Below, piece by piece: positions 35,951 through 47,172 of a stretch of 64,000 nt of DNA. Source of the DNA: Methylophilaceae bacterium (GTDB taxonomy: Bacteria > Pseudomonadota > Gammaproteobacteria > Burkholderiales > Methylophilaceae); the NCBI GenBank assembly GCA_018398995.1, contig CP073759.1:496001-560000 (forward strand), read 5' to 3'. Under the pieces are notes generated by a model that saw only the letters and a list, made by a program, of their open reading frames with translations, ran no database searches and had not been told where the DNA came from. Positions within the stretch are counted from its first letter, which is position 1; every line of letters begins with the position of its first letter. Position numbers and translations under genes: made by a program.

Positions 35951-37504
35951 TTAAACAACCGTGCGACGTATAAAGTCTTGTACCCGAATACCCATCAACC
36001 AAAGCATAGCAAAATAAACCGTCACGCCAATCAAGAGCAAACTGAGTAATCGCAACATTTTTTCAAACAAGCCATAGCCAAGCCATCGCATGTCATCTCC
36101 TGCGGTAAAGTGTAATGCTGCCGCCATGACAACAACCGCAAGAAGTAACTTCAGCATAAATGTTGCCCATCCTGCTTGCGGTTGATAGAGCATCCGTTTG
36201 CGTAAGTGATAAAACAATAAACTGGCATTCACACATGCGCCTAGCCCTATTGCTAAAGCCAAGCCCGCATGTTTAAACTCTTTAAAATCTAATATAAATA
36301 CAAACAATACGTTCATTAACTGTGTAATCACTAGCGTAAATAGCGCTATCTTCACTGGCGTTTTAATATTTTGACGAGAGTAAAAAGCAGGCGCTAAAAC
36401 TTTGACTAAAATCAAGCCAAGCAAACCAACGCTATAGGCTACCAATGCCACTTTTGTCATTACCACATCTCGTGCTGTAAACGCACCATACATAAATAAG
36501 CTAGTGACCAAAGGCACGGCGAGCACGGCTAATGCAACTGCTGCTGGAAATGCCAACATCAGGGTTAACCGCAAACCCCAATCTAGTAATTGCGAATATT
36601 CACTATCATCTTTATCCGCAACGCTTTTAGAAAGACTAGGCAATAATATTGTTCCTAAAGCAACCCCTAATAATCCAGTCGGAAACTCCATTAAACGATC
36701 GGCAAAATAAAGCCAAGAGACACTCCCACTCACAAGATAAGAAGCAATAACCGTGTTGATTAGAATGGAAATTTGTGCCACCGATACACCAAATATTGCG
36801 GGACCCATTAACTTCAAAATGCGCCAAACCCCCTCATCGTGCAGATTTAAATCAATGCGTGGCATTAAGCCTAATTTACTTAAATAAGGGAGTTGATAAA
36901 TGAATTGTAAAATTCCGCCGACAAAAACAGCCCATGCCAACACGCGAATTGAATGATCAAAATAAGGAGCTACAAATAACATTGCGACAATAAAAGATAC
37001 GTTGAGCCAAACAGGGGTAAATGCTGGTGTAGAAAAATTACCGTAGGTATTTAATACACCACCAGCTAATGAAACTAGAGAGATAAAAAGAATATAAGGA
37101 AACGTGACCCGCAATAAATCTACAGTTAACTCAAATTTAGTTGCATTGGCGGCAAAGCCTGGCGCCGTTATTTGAACAACCCACGGTGCAGCCAGCATGC
37201 CAATTATGGTCAGCACCACTAAAAACAATCCCATTAATGTTGCCACATGATTAATCAGCGCCTTGGTTTCACTTTGTGAGCGTTGCTGTTTATACTCAGC
37301 CAAAATAGGAATAAAGGCTTGGCTAAATGCGCCTTCTGCAGAAATACGACGTAAGAAATTGGGAATTCTAAAGGCAACAATAAATGCATCGGTAAACATG
37401 CCTGCTCCAAACACACGAGCAATCAGGGTGTCGCGCACGAAACCAAGCAAGCGGGAAGCAAACGTCATACTGCCAACAGTAAACAGCGTTCTAAGCAAAT
37501 TCAT
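35951..37504 (-). CDS. murJ: Lipid II flippase MurJ
   Basis: Flips lipid II across the inner membrane for peptidoglycan synthesis. The 517 residues form about 14 hydrophobic segments of the MOP superfamily. The N-terminus has TFASRLLGFVRDTLIARVFGAG and RRISAEGAFSQAFIP, both characteristic of MurJ; the Arg residues of these helices face the cavity. First gene of murJ-ribF-ileS-lspA, divergent from rpsT. Confidence 0.96.
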   Translation of the reverse strand: MNLLRTLFTVGSMTFASRLLGFVRDTLIARVFGAGMFTDAFIVAFRIPNFLRRISAEGAFSQAFIPILAEYKQQRSQSETKALINHVATLMGLFLVVLTIIGMLAAPWVVQITAPGFAANATKFELTVDLLRVTFPYILFISLVSLAGGVLNTYGNFSTPAFTPVWLNVSFIVAMLFVAPYFDHSIRVLAWAVFVGGILQFIYQLPYLSKLGLMPRIDLNLHDEGVWRILKLMGPAIFGVSVAQISILINTVIASYLVSGSVSWLYFADRLMEFPTGLLGVALGTILLPSLSKSVADKDDSEYSQLLDWGLRLTLMLAFPAAVALAVLAVPLVTSLFMYGAFTARDVVMTKVALVAYSVGLLGLILVKVLAPAFYSRQNIKTPVKIALFTLVITQLMNVLFVFILDFKEFKHAGLALAIGLGACVNASLLFYHLRKRMLYQPQAGWATFMLKLLLAVVVMAAALHFTAGDDMRWLGYGLFEKMLRLLSLLLIGVTVYFAMLWLMGIRVQDFIRRTVV

Positions 37505-37626
37505 CGGTCATTTCATTCGGTAATTTAATAGCAGATTGATAGGCAATTTCTGCCATTTATTTAGCTGCTAAGATTCTAGCATGCTTGTGGCTGAATATTG
37601 AGTTAGATATAAATTCACTTTATTCC

Positions 37627-37655
37627 TTGCAAAATTGACCGAAAAACACTAATAT
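37627..37655 (+). promoter_or_regulatory. Candidate sigma-70 promoter of rpsT
   Basis: TTGCAA (37627-37632) and TAATAT (37650-37655) are separated by 17 bp, about 55 bp upstream of rpsT ATG 37710, leaving a short leader. Confidence 0.55.
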
Positions 37656-37709
37656 GCACGGTTTCGTATATTACATACACACATAGACAAGCATTAGGAC
37701 AAAGTACTC

Positions 37710-38081
37710 ATGGCAAATACAGCACAAGCTCGCAAACGCGCGCGCCAATCAGTTAAGGTTAACTTACACAATTCAGCTTTGCGCTCAACGATGCGTACTG
37801 CGATTAAAAAAATCATCAAAGCGATTGAGTCAGGCGATAAAGCAGCCGCAGCAGCTGTCTACACAGATAATGTAAGCGTGATTGATCGTATTGCTGATAA
37901 AAAAATTATTCATAAAAACAAAGCTGCTCGTCATAAAAGCCGCTTGAGCGCTGCGATTAAGGCAATGAGCGGTGATGCGCCAGCTCCAAAAGCGAAAACT
38001 ACAGCAAAAGCAGCAGAGGCGAAGCCAAAAGCAGCCGCTGCAAAAAAACCAGCAGCAAAAGCCAAAAAAGAAGCTGAGTAA
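37710..38081 (+). CDS. rpsT: 30S ribosomal protein S20 with Ala/Lys-rich C-terminal tail
   Basis: The first ~88 residues are normal S20, a helical 16S rRNA-binding protein ([18 protein letters not shown] at the start; [16 protein letters not shown] near 65-80). The protein continues for about 35 further residues almost entirely of Ala, Lys, Pro and Glu, including repeats like [12 protein letters not shown], giving 123 residues against 87 in E. coli. The tail resembles histone H1-like or PhaP-type basic linkers. Its codons look like the rest of the gene and a terminator follows at the expected place, so the tail is real. L21 in this window has a similar tail. Confidence 0.96.
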   Translation: MANTAQARKRARQSVKVNLHNSALRSTMRTAIKKIIKAIESGDKAAAAAVYTDNVSVIDRIADKKIIHKNKAARHKSRLSAAIKAMSGDAPAPKAKTTAKAAEAKPKAAAAKKPAAKAKKEAE

Positions 38082-38092
38082 TTTTACTGAAT

Positions 38093-38121
38093 AAAAAAGC
38101 CTCGCATTGCGAGGCTTTTTT
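38093..38121. terminator. Bidirectional terminator between rpsT and purK
   Basis: AAAAAA-GCCTCGC-ATT-GCGAGGC-TTTTTT: a 7-bp GC-rich stem with a 3-nt loop, bordered by A6 and T6, placed between convergent rpsT (stop 38081) and purK (stop 38138). It can end transcription in both directions. Confidence 0.92.
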
Positions 38122-38137
38122 GTTATTGGCTGGTTAA

Positions 38138-39280
38138 TTACTGTCCAATATTAAGCTCTCCACGCGCAATCAATGCCGTGTTTAATGCCGCTTTTTGATT
38201 GGTATCAATCACCGTAAAATGGCCCATCTTACGCCCTTTTCGTGCTTCTGGCTTACCATACAAATGTAACTTCAAATTACCATGGGCAAAAGCACGGTGC
38301 CAGGCAGGTTCTTGATGATTAACCCAACTATCGCCAAGAATATTCACCATTACAGCCTTACTGTGCAATACTGCACTACCGAGCGGCAAACCAACTAAGG
38401 CGCGCACTTGTTGCTCAAACTGATTCGTTACACTCGCATCAATGGTGTAATGCCCTGAGTTGTGTGGTCTTGGTGCAATTTCATTCACTAATATCTCTTT
38501 GCCCACTACAAAAAACTCAACCCCAAGCACACCAACATAATCTAAAGCAGTGGCTAATTTTTTAGCTAACGCTTGCGCCCGCGCTTTAATAACAGCTGAA
38601 CACCTTGCTGGCGCAATACTGATATCCAAAATACCATTGAGATGCTGATTCTCAACGGTAGGAAAGCTCATGATATTGCCTTGCGCATCTCGCGCTAAAA
38701 CGACAGAAACCTCTATATCTAGCGGCAACATTTTTTCTAGTACACAAACTTCTTGCTTAAAGTCTACAAACGCAGCTAGTGCTTCTGTTTTATTTTTTAC
38801 CCGCGCTTGACCTTTTCCGTCATACCCAAAGCGTGCTACTTTTAAAATGGCTGGATATAAATCACTATCGTCATCAGGCAAGTCTTCTGCACTGTTCACG
38901 ACGGCAAACGGCGCTATGGGCAACCCGGCTTGCTTAATAAAGTTTTTTTCTAATACACGATGCTGTGCAACAGAGACACTGTCAGCAGAAGGTCTGACGA
39001 TAATCGACTCTGCTAATTGAGCCAAGGTATTTGCTGGCACGTTCTCAAATTCTGTTGTCACTGCCACGCAAGTTTTCGCCATGTGTGCAAGTGCTTGTGC
39101 ATCGTCGTACTCTGCGCACAAATGTACATCGGCAATAGTTCCAGCAGGGCTGTTTTTACTGGGATCTAATACTGTCACCTGATAGCCCATTTCATGCGCT
39201 GCTATGACAAAAAAACGACCTAACTGACCACCGCCTAACATGCCCAACATCGCTGGAGCAGCAATTATCTTCGAACTCAT
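38138..39280 (-). CDS. purK: N5-carboxyaminoimidazole ribonucleotide synthase
   Basis: ATP-grasp enzyme that carboxylates AIR for purine synthesis. The 380-residue protein has [14 protein letters not shown] (about residue 11), an ATP-binding loop [15 protein letters not shown] (about 150), and [26 protein letters not shown] (positions ~250-275), the metal/substrate site. It overlaps purE by 4 bp (ATGA), the usual purE-purK arrangement. Confidence 0.97.
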   Translation of the reverse strand: MSSKIIAAPAMLGMLGGGQLGRFFVIAAHEMGYQVTVLDPSKNSPAGTIADVHLCAEYDDAQALAHMAKTCVAVTTEFENVPANTLAQLAESIIVRPSADSVSVAQHRVLEKNFIKQAGLPIAPFAVVNSAEDLPDDDSDLYPAILKVARFGYDGKGQARVKNKTEALAAFVDFKQEVCVLEKMLPLDIEVSVVLARDAQGNIMSFPTVENQHLNGILDISIAPARCSAVIKARAQALAKKLATALDYVGVLGVEFFVVGKEILVNEIAPRPHNSGHYTIDASVTNQFEQQVRALVGLPLGSAVLHSKAVMVNILGDSWVNHQEPAWHRAFAHGNLKLHLYGKPEARKGRKMGHFTVIDTNQKAALNTALIARGELNIGQ

Positions 39281-39777
39281 GGTTTTTCGTTTAACTCCAT
39301 TGCTGTTACTTTTTCAATTTGTTGTTGGCGGAAATGATGTAATTTATCGGCCAAACTAGCATCTTCGTTTGCCAGCAATGCAATCGCAAACAAGCCTGCG
39401 TTCGCTGCGCCCGCTTCACCAATCGCAAAAGTAGCAACTGGAATACCTTTAGGCATTTGCACAATAGAGAGCAACGAATCTTGTCCTTGCAAATGCTTAC
39501 TTGTTACTGGCACACCGAGCACAGGCAGAATTGTTTTTGCCGCCACCATGCCTGGCAAATGGGCAGCACCTCCAGCACCAGCAATAATTACCTTATACCC
39601 TACGTTTGCCGCATTTTCTGCAAATATCATCATCTTATCTGGGGTGCGGTGTGCTGAGATAACTTCAGCTTCATAAGGAACACCAAAATCCGCTAGCATT
39701 TGTGCCGCATGTCTCATCGTTGGCCAATCACTGTTTGAACCCATGATGATGGCGACTAGTGGTTGCTTTTTATCCAT
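39277..39777 (-). CDS. purE: N5-carboxyaminoimidazole ribonucleotide mutase
   Basis: Moves the carboxylate from N5-CAIR to CAIR in purine synthesis. The 166-residue protein has [12 protein letters not shown] (about residue 11), [12 protein letters not shown] (catalytic His region, about 38) and [17 protein letters not shown] (about 65). It is upstream of and overlapping purK. Confidence 0.97.
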   Translation of the reverse strand: MDKKQPLVAIIMGSNSDWPTMRHAAQMLADFGVPYEAEVISAHRTPDKMMIFAENAANVGYKVIIAGAGGAAHLPGMVAAKTILPVLGVPVTSKHLQGQDSLLSIVQMPKGIPVATFAIGEAGAANAGLFAIALLANEDASLADKLHHFRQQQIEKVTAMELNEKP

Positions 39778-39840
39778 ATTCTTTCCTAATCAAATTCTTT
39801 AATGCATCAACATGCAGTCATCATGATTGAGCATCTCAAT

Positions 39841-42001
<2,161 letters not shown>

Positions 42002-42061
42002 CTATGATTCTTTTAACAGATTAATCTGCTAGCATTCTGCTTTAAAGATTATATTTAAAAC

Positions 42062-42090
42062 AAAAAAGCCCTACCTAAGGCAGGGCTTTA
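42062..42090 (-). terminator. Terminator-like hairpin after rpmA
   Basis: On the minus strand GCCCTGCC-TTA-GGTAGGGC followed by TTTTTT forms an ~8-bp stem with one mismatch, 17 bp past the rpmA stop (42107) and about 70 bp before obgE. It probably reduces transcription from the strong ribosomal-protein promoter into obgE-proB. Confidence 0.75.
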
Positions 42091-42106
42091 CATTTAAGCA
42101 CAGTTT

Positions 42107-42364
42107 TTAAACTGCGACTACATTCACCATTTGACGCTTTAATAAACCTTTAGTGCAAAAGGTCACTTTGCCATCAATTTTTGCAAATAATGTGTGGTCT
42201 TTACCCATACCAACATTATCGCCTGCGTGCATTTTTGTGCCACGCTGGCGAACGATAATGCTGCCAGCTGAAACTATTTGTTCACCAAACGCTTTAACAC
42301 CAAGTCGTTTGGAGTGGGAGTCGCGGCCATTTCGTGAACTACCGCCTGCTTTTTTGTGTGCCAT
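42107..42364 (-). CDS. rpmA: 50S ribosomal protein L27
   Basis: The 85-residue protein begins [20 protein letters not shown], the classic L27 N-terminus near the peptidyl-transferase centre, and has [20 protein letters not shown] (about residues 39-58). Normal length. It is 10 bp downstream of rplU. Confidence 0.98.
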   Translation of the reverse strand: MAHKKAGGSSRNGRDSHSKRLGVKAFGEQIVSAGSIIVRQRGTKMHAGDNVGMGKDHTLFAKIDGKVTFCTKGLLKRQMVNVVAV

Positions 42365-42374
42365 GTTTTATTCC

Positions 42375-42809
42375 TTATTCTGCTGATTTTGCTTTAGTAG
42401 CAGCTGCTTTTTTAGCTGCTGGTTTCTTAGCTGCAACTGGTTTTTCTGCTACCGTTGCTTTAGCTGCTGCTGGTTTAGCTGCTGCTTTAACAGTGCCTTT
42501 GCCATTGATATCGTCAATTTGAATTTCTGTATAACTTTGACGATGACCTTGTGTTTTACGATAATGCTTACGGCGATGGAATTTAAAAATCATCACTTTG
42601 TCGCCTTTGCCATGCGAAAGCACAGTTGCATTCACTTTAGCACCAGCAACTAATGGCGAGCCAATAGTTACATTATCACCATCAGCAACCATCAAGATTT
42701 TATCAATCACTACTTTGCTACCTACATCACCATCTAATTTTTCTACTTTTAAGTAGTCTCCAGCAGCCACTTTATATTGTTTGCCACCTGTTTTAATAAC
42801 TGCGTACAT
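42375..42809 (-). CDS. rplU: 50S ribosomal protein L21 with Ala/Lys-rich C-terminal tail
   Basis: Residues 1-102 are ordinary L21 ([20 protein letters not shown] at the start; [24 protein letters not shown] at about 75-98). The protein continues with about 40 residues nearly all Ala, Lys, Pro, Val and Thr (segments [15 protein letters not shown] and [15 protein letters not shown]), making 144 residues against 103 in E. coli. The tail resembles that of S20 in the same window. First gene of rplU-rpmA. Confidence 0.97.
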   Translation of the reverse strand: MYAVIKTGGKQYKVAAGDYLKVEKLDGDVGSKVVIDKILMVADGDNVTIGSPLVAGAKVNATVLSHGKGDKVMIFKFHRRKHYRKTQGHRQSYTEIQIDDINGKGTVKAAAKPAAAKATVAEKPVAAKKPAAKKAAATKAKSAE

Positions 42810-42848
42810 GTCGTTTGCCTTGATTCACACGTTCAAATTGAATCGCGC

Positions 42849-42876
42849 ATTATACTAAATTAACAAGATAAAGCAA
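42849..42876 (-). promoter_or_regulatory. Candidate sigma-70 promoter of rplU-rpmA
   Basis: On the minus strand TTGCTT (42871-42876) and a consensus TATAAT (42849-42854) are separated by 16 bp, 40 bp upstream of rplU ATG 42809. The perfect -10 fits a highly expressed ribosomal-protein operon. Confidence 0.7.
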
Positions 42877-42994
42877 ATGATAAATACTTGTTTGCCCGAT
42901 AAATTCTAATGCGCAAATTATCTCATCCGGTATGTTAAAATGCCTTCAACTAATTGATGTACTCCACAATAATTTTACTATTATCATTTTCTCT

Positions 42995-43966
42995 GTGACT
43001 TTAAACAAAATTCAATCTCCAATATCAGACGATATGCAAGCCGTTGATGCGGTTATTCGTCAGTCATTACACTCTGAAGTAACACTCATTAATACGATTG
43101 GCGAGCACATTATCAGCAATGCAGGCAAGCGGTTAAGACCTGCACTTGTATTGCTAGCCAGCGGCCTGTTTGGACAGATTAGCCAACAACAACGCGAGCT
43201 TGCTGCAGTAATTGAATTTATTCATACAGCAACTTTACTACATGATGATGTAGTGGATGAGTCACAGATGCGCCGTGGTAAAAGTACTGCCAATCATGTA
43301 TTCGGCAATGCGGCGAGTGTTTTAGTTGGTGACTTTTTATATTCACGTGCCTTTCAAATGATGGTTTCACTCAACAACATGCGCGTTATGGAGATTTTAT
43401 CTGATGCAACCAACACCATCGCAGAAGGTGAAGTATTACAACTGCTCAATCTACACAATGCAAATGTCACTGAAGAAGCTTATTTGCGTGTTATTCACTA
43501 TAAAACAGCAAAATTATTTGAAGCCGCAGCAAGATTAGGTGCCGTAATGAGCGAGCATCATAATACAACCGACGAAGATGCACTTGCTCTTTACGGTATG
43601 CATTTAGGGACTGCTTTTCAACTGGTTGACGATATATTAGACATCAATGGAGATGCTGAAAAAATTGGTAAAAATCTTGGTGATGATTTAGCAGAAGGTA
43701 AGCCTACATTACCTCTTTTATATGCTATGCACCAAAGTGATGCAGAGCAGGCGGGCGTGATTCGCAAAGCAATTGAACAAGGTGGCACGGCTGATGTTTC
43801 TGCTGTACTGGCTGCCGTAGCTGCAACAAATGCAGCAGATTATGTGCTTGGTGTCGCAAAAAAAGAAGCTGATTTAGCTTGCGCAGCTATCGCGCATTTT
43901 GCTGATTCCAAATATAAAATAGCAATGATTCAACTCGCTGAATTTGCAGTTTCAAGACAATATTAA
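42995..43966 (+). CDS. ispB: Octaprenyl diphosphate synthase (trans-polyprenyl synthase)
   Basis: Makes the polyprenyl chain of ubiquinone. From GTG 42995 the protein is 323 residues, the E. coli IspB length, and begins VTLNKIQSPISDDMQAVDAV, matching the family start. It has both Asp-rich motifs: LLHDDVVDESQMRRG (about residue 85) and QLVDDILDINGD (about 212). An in-frame ATG at 42932 adds 21 atypical residues and overlaps a probable -10 sequence (TATGTTAAAAT), so the GTG is preferred, though no strong Shine-Dalgarno precedes it. Divergent from rplU, a conserved arrangement. Confidence 0.93.
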   Translation: MTLNKIQSPISDDMQAVDAVIRQSLHSEVTLINTIGEHIISNAGKRLRPALVLLASGLFGQISQQQRELAAVIEFIHTATLLHDDVVDESQMRRGKSTANHVFGNAASVLVGDFLYSRAFQMMVSLNNMRVMEILSDATNTIAEGEVLQLLNLHNANVTEEAYLRVIHYKTAKLFEAAARLGAVMSEHHNTTDEDALALYGMHLGTAFQLVDDILDINGDAEKIGKNLGDDLAEGKPTLPLLYAMHQSDAEQAGVIRKAIEQGGTADVSAVLAAVAATNAADYVLGVAKKEADLACAAIAHFADSKYKIAMIQLAEFAVSRQY

Positions 43967-43994
43967 TCAATCATACTGAACAAAAAATATGTAT

Positions 43995-44044
43995 AAAAAA
44001 CCTAACACGATTGAATTGAATCACATCAATTCAAACCGTGTTAG
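43995..44044 (-). terminator. Long hairpin terminator overlapping the stop codon of the 44041 gene
   Basis: CTAACACG-A-TTGAATTG (44002-44018) pairs with CAATTCAA-AC-CGTGTTAG (44027-44044) around an 8-nt loop, 16 bp in two stems. Read on the minus strand it is followed by TTTTTT (43995-44000), so it ends the minus-strand gene whose stop codon (44041-44043) lies inside the hairpin. It also lies just after ispB (stop 43966). Confidence 0.8.
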
Positions 44045-44421
44045 TTCAAAGTAACTGGCTCTCCGCTGCTAGCATGGTAATAAGTAAGATGCGCACAGTC
44101 ACTAGTACCTGACGTTAATGTGCCATCAAAGAGCGCCTTGCCATCGACATCTACAATAGCATAGCCGTTGTGATACAAAGTCACTTCCGCAGTTTTTGGT
44201 GCTTTAGTTGCGACTTTTTCTCGCATTGCAAAGCTGATACAGGTCTCATCCTCATCTTCGCTATATACTTCCCATTCTTTACCCCCGGCTAGTTGCGTCA
44301 GCCAGCCTGGTAAGTCAACCTCAACGCGACATACGATAGGCTCATTCCATACCGATGGCAGTGCATCGTCTGCCACCATCAAACTGGCTAATTCAGCTTG
44401 CAAATCATGTTGATCGTTCAT
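44041..44421 (-). CDS. Conserved-looking small acidic protein, unknown function
   Basis: The 126-residue product is soluble, with no signal peptide or membrane segment. It has a Trp-rich middle (LPSVWNEPIV, DLPGWLTQLAGGKEWEVY), an acidic SEDEDET and a beta-rich second half (VTLYHNGYAIVDVDGKALFDG). I recognise no family. It has its own leader and terminator and so is probably a single-gene unit between ispB and pilD. Codon use looks like its neighbours and the hairpin at its end supports expression. Confidence 0.75.
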   Translation of the reverse strand: MNDQHDLQAELASLMVADDALPSVWNEPIVCRVEVDLPGWLTQLAGGKEWEVYSEDEDETCISFAMREKVATKAPKTAEVTLYHNGYAIVDVDGKALFDGTLTSGTSDCAHLTYYHASSGEPVTLN

Positions 44422-44571
44422 TTTTGATTCCTTTACTAATTAATGAGCAACAATTATTAAATGAGGTCTATTATTGTTTTTTCAAGCATTTTATATGCCA
44501 TATTTGACTAGATTGCATTGTTTAATTAACGGTGAGATGATACAGAAAGTTTACATCAATCTGAGAAGACC

Positions 44572-45441
44572 ATGTTCGATTTTATAGACGCTTTTTCCAC
44601 TATCTTTATCAATAATCCCGTTACATTCATTAGCTTTTCCGTCTTGCTTGGTTTGCTACTTGGTAGCTTTTTAAATGTCGTGATTTATAGACTGCCTAAA
44701 ATGATGGAGCAAGAATGGCATAACAATTGTTTAGCCTTGCAAGGCAAAGACATACCAGCACAAAAAACCTACACACTATCATCGCCACGCTCGAGCTGCC
44801 CTCAATGTAATCATCCAATCAGCGCACTGGAAAATATACCGATTCTTAGTTATTTAGCATTAGGTGGGAAATGTAAGGCCTGCCACACTAAGATTAGCAT
44901 ACGTTATCCTTTGGTAGAGTTTTTAACTGGTGTTTTACTGGGCCTGATTGCTTATCAGTTTGGCTATACCAGCACGACACTTTTTGCGTGGTTGTTGACG
45001 CTTGCATTGATTACATTAACTTTTATTGACTTTGATACCCAACTGTTACCAGATGACATTACTTTACCTTTGTTATGGTTAGGTCTGTTATTTAATTTAA
45101 ATGGTGGATTTACCGATTTAAAATCAGCAGTCATCGGCGCTGTAATAGGCTATTTAATTTTATGGTCAATTTATTGGCTATTTAAGCTAGTGACAAAAAA
45201 AGAAGGAATGGGTTATGGCGACTTTAAATTACTGGCCGCGATCGGCGCTTGGTTTGGCTGGCAGCTGATTCCCGCTGTCGTTCTGCTTAGCTCAGTATTA
45301 GGTGCAACAATTGGCGTGATACTGATTACCTATAAAGGAAAAACCACGCAAACTGCCATTCCTTTTGGTCCATTTTTGGCACTTGGCGGTATTGCAGCTT
45401 TGTTTTTTGGTCAACAACTTGCGAATTTTTATTTAATTTAA
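44572..45441 (+). CDS. pilD: Type IV prepilin peptidase/N-methyltransferase
   Basis: Inner-membrane aspartyl protease that cleaves and methylates type IV pilins and pseudopilins. The 289 residues have the cytoplasmic zinc domain CPQC...CKAC (about residues 75-104), catalytic aspartates in FIDFDTQLLPDDITLP (about residue 155) and GMGYGDFKLLAAIGAWFG (about residue 215), and about eight membrane helices. It starts pilD-coaE-zapD-yacG, a standard cluster in beta/gammaproteobacteria. comF elsewhere in the window hints at competence. Confidence 0.96.
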   Translation: MFDFIDAFSTIFINNPVTFISFSVLLGLLLGSFLNVVIYRLPKMMEQEWHNNCLALQGKDIPAQKTYTLSSPRSSCPQCNHPISALENIPILSYLALGGKCKACHTKISIRYPLVEFLTGVLLGLIAYQFGYTSTTLFAWLLTLALITLTFIDFDTQLLPDDITLPLLWLGLLFNLNGGFTDLKSAVIGAVIGYLILWSIYWLFKLVTKKEGMGYGDFKLLAAIGAWFGWQLIPAVVLLSSVLGATIGVILITYKGKTTQTAIPFGPFLALGGIAALFFGQQLANFYLI

Positions 45442-45486
45442 GATGATTGGTATGACCCCATTAGACGAAATCAAACCAATTTAACG

Positions 45487-46104
45487 ATGTTTACTGTTGC
45501 ATTAACAGGTGGGATTGGCTGCGGAAAATCGGAAACAGCGAACATGTTTGCCGATCTTGGCATTCCTATTATTGATTTAGACGCTATTTCACACCAACTC
45601 ACCGGGCCCAATAAGCCGCTTGTTAACGAGATTGCCACTTGCTTTGGCAAGGATTATGTCACTAAAGGTGGTGAATTAGACCGCACCAAAATGCGTCAAT
45701 TGGTATTTGATCATGCAGATGCACGCGCTCAACTTAATGCTATTTTACATCCCGCCATTTATAAAGAGGCGATTAAACAACATCAATCTTATACAGACGT
45801 GCCTTACGTTATTTTAGCCATTCCTTTACTAGATAAAAACAGTATATACAATCCTATTGTTGACACTGTATTAGTGGTTGATTGCGAAGAAGCAATTCAA
45901 GTAAAGCGCGTTAAGCAACGTGGAAACTTGGATGAAAAGCAAATTAAAAAAATAATTCACGCCCAAATGCCACGCCAAGAACGACTAGCGATGGCAGACG
46001 ATATCATTAAAAATGATGAGGATATCAAGGTGTTGCGTCAAAAAGTGAATGAACTACATCAAAAATACATTAAAACTTGCATCCATAGCAAAACAATACC
46101 ATAA
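45487..46104 (+). CDS. coaE: Dephospho-CoA kinase
   Basis: Last step of coenzyme A synthesis. The 205-residue protein has the P-loop LTGGIGCGKSETANMF (residue 6 onward), DLDAISHQL, and VDCEEAIQVKRVKQRGN. It lies between pilD and zapD. Confidence 0.96.
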   Translation: MFTVALTGGIGCGKSETANMFADLGIPIIDLDAISHQLTGPNKPLVNEIATCFGKDYVTKGGELDRTKMRQLVFDHADARAQLNAILHPAIYKEAIKQHQSYTDVPYVILAIPLLDKNSIYNPIVDTVLVVDCEEAIQVKRVKQRGNLDEKQIKKIIHAQMPRQERLAMADDIIKNDEDIKVLRQKVNELHQKYIKTCIHSKTIP

Positions 46105-46146
46105 TCTAGCACAATTGATCACTTTGGTTGCGCAAGCCTAGATAAA

Positions 46147-46908
46147 ATGGTTAGCTACGAATTTCCATTTAACGAACGTATCCGTGCACTTTTAAGGCTT
46201 GAAGACCTTTTCAAGAAAGTGCTTTTTCACGTTGAAGCTGACGATCAGCACAACCATCATTGCGCCCTCATCCTGCTGTTACAAATGCTGGACTTAATCG
46301 AGCGTACTGACATTAAACTAGATATCATGCATGAGTTAGATAGACAAATAAGCGCCATGCAAAGCTTGCTTGATAATCCCAATATTGCTACGGAAGTCCT
46401 CATCAAAACATTAGACGAAACAAAAATAAGCGTGGCAAAACTACGTGCTGAAAACAGCAAAATCGGCCAATCCTTACGAGACAATGAATGGCTGATGGGC
46501 ATTAAGAAACGTACCTCAATTCCTGGCGGGGTATGCCAGTTTGATCTGCCTTCATACCATTATTGGTTGAGTCAAGCGCCAGAAATAAGAAGGCGAGACT
46601 TTAATCTTTGGCTATATCAGCTAATGCCAATGCATGAAAGCATTAAGATTATTCTAAAAATTCTGCGCTCCAGTGGTATGGAAAATCATTATTTAGCGAT
46701 TAATGGCATTTATGAAAAGATATTAAGTGGCACTAAACCGATGCAGCTGTTGCAAATTGAGGTGCTTGGTAATGGTCATTGTTTTCCTGAAATAAGTGCC
46801 AATAAATATGCAATTAATATACACTTCTTAACAATTGACTTTAATGATAAGTCAAAACGCTGCAATCACGATATTGATTTTAAAATGACGCTTTGCAACC
46901 TCATGTAA
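46147..46908 (+). CDS. zapD: Cell-division protein ZapD
   Basis: Cytoplasmic protein that cross-links FtsZ filaments. The 253-residue protein starts MVSYEFPFNERIRALLRLEDL, the conserved ZapD (DUF1342) beginning, and has FDLPSYHYWLSQAPEIRRRD (about residues 135-155) and the beta-rich C-terminus. It lies between coaE and yacG, as is usual. Confidence 0.94.
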   Translation: MVSYEFPFNERIRALLRLEDLFKKVLFHVEADDQHNHHCALILLLQMLDLIERTDIKLDIMHELDRQISAMQSLLDNPNIATEVLIKTLDETKISVAKLRAENSKIGQSLRDNEWLMGIKKRTSIPGGVCQFDLPSYHYWLSQAPEIRRRDFNLWLYQLMPMHESIKIILKILRSSGMENHYLAINGIYEKILSGTKPMQLLQIEVLGNGHCFPEISANKYAINIHFLTIDFNDKSKRCNHDIDFKMTLCNLM

Positions 46909-46941
46909 CTTTTTTATTTTACAAAAACGCTCTTAAAAACC

Positions 46942-47142
46942 ATGCAACATCAACACACTACAAAAAAGATCAAACAAGTTTCTTGCCCTAGCTGCAAAAC
47001 ACTATCAGACTTTAGTCCTGAAAATCCATATCGCCCATTTTGCTCAGAACGCTGCAAAATGGTGGATTTAGGTGATTGGGCTAATGAAACTTATCGCATT
47101 CCAGAAAATAGCAAACCTATTGATTCAGATAATCTAAATTAA
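46942..47142 (+). CDS. yacG: DNA gyrase inhibitor YacG
   Basis: A 66-residue zinc-finger protein with CPSC (about residues 15-18) and FCSERCKMVDLGDWANETYRI (about 35-55), the YacG signature. It inhibits DNA gyrase in E. coli. It is last in pilD-coaE-zapD-yacG, 33 bp after zapD. Confidence 0.95.
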   Translation: MQHQHTTKKIKQVSCPSCKTLSDFSPENPYRPFCSERCKMVDLGDWANETYRIPENSKPIDSDNLN

Positions 47143-47172
47143 ACAAATCTATATAACCAGGCAAACACGATT

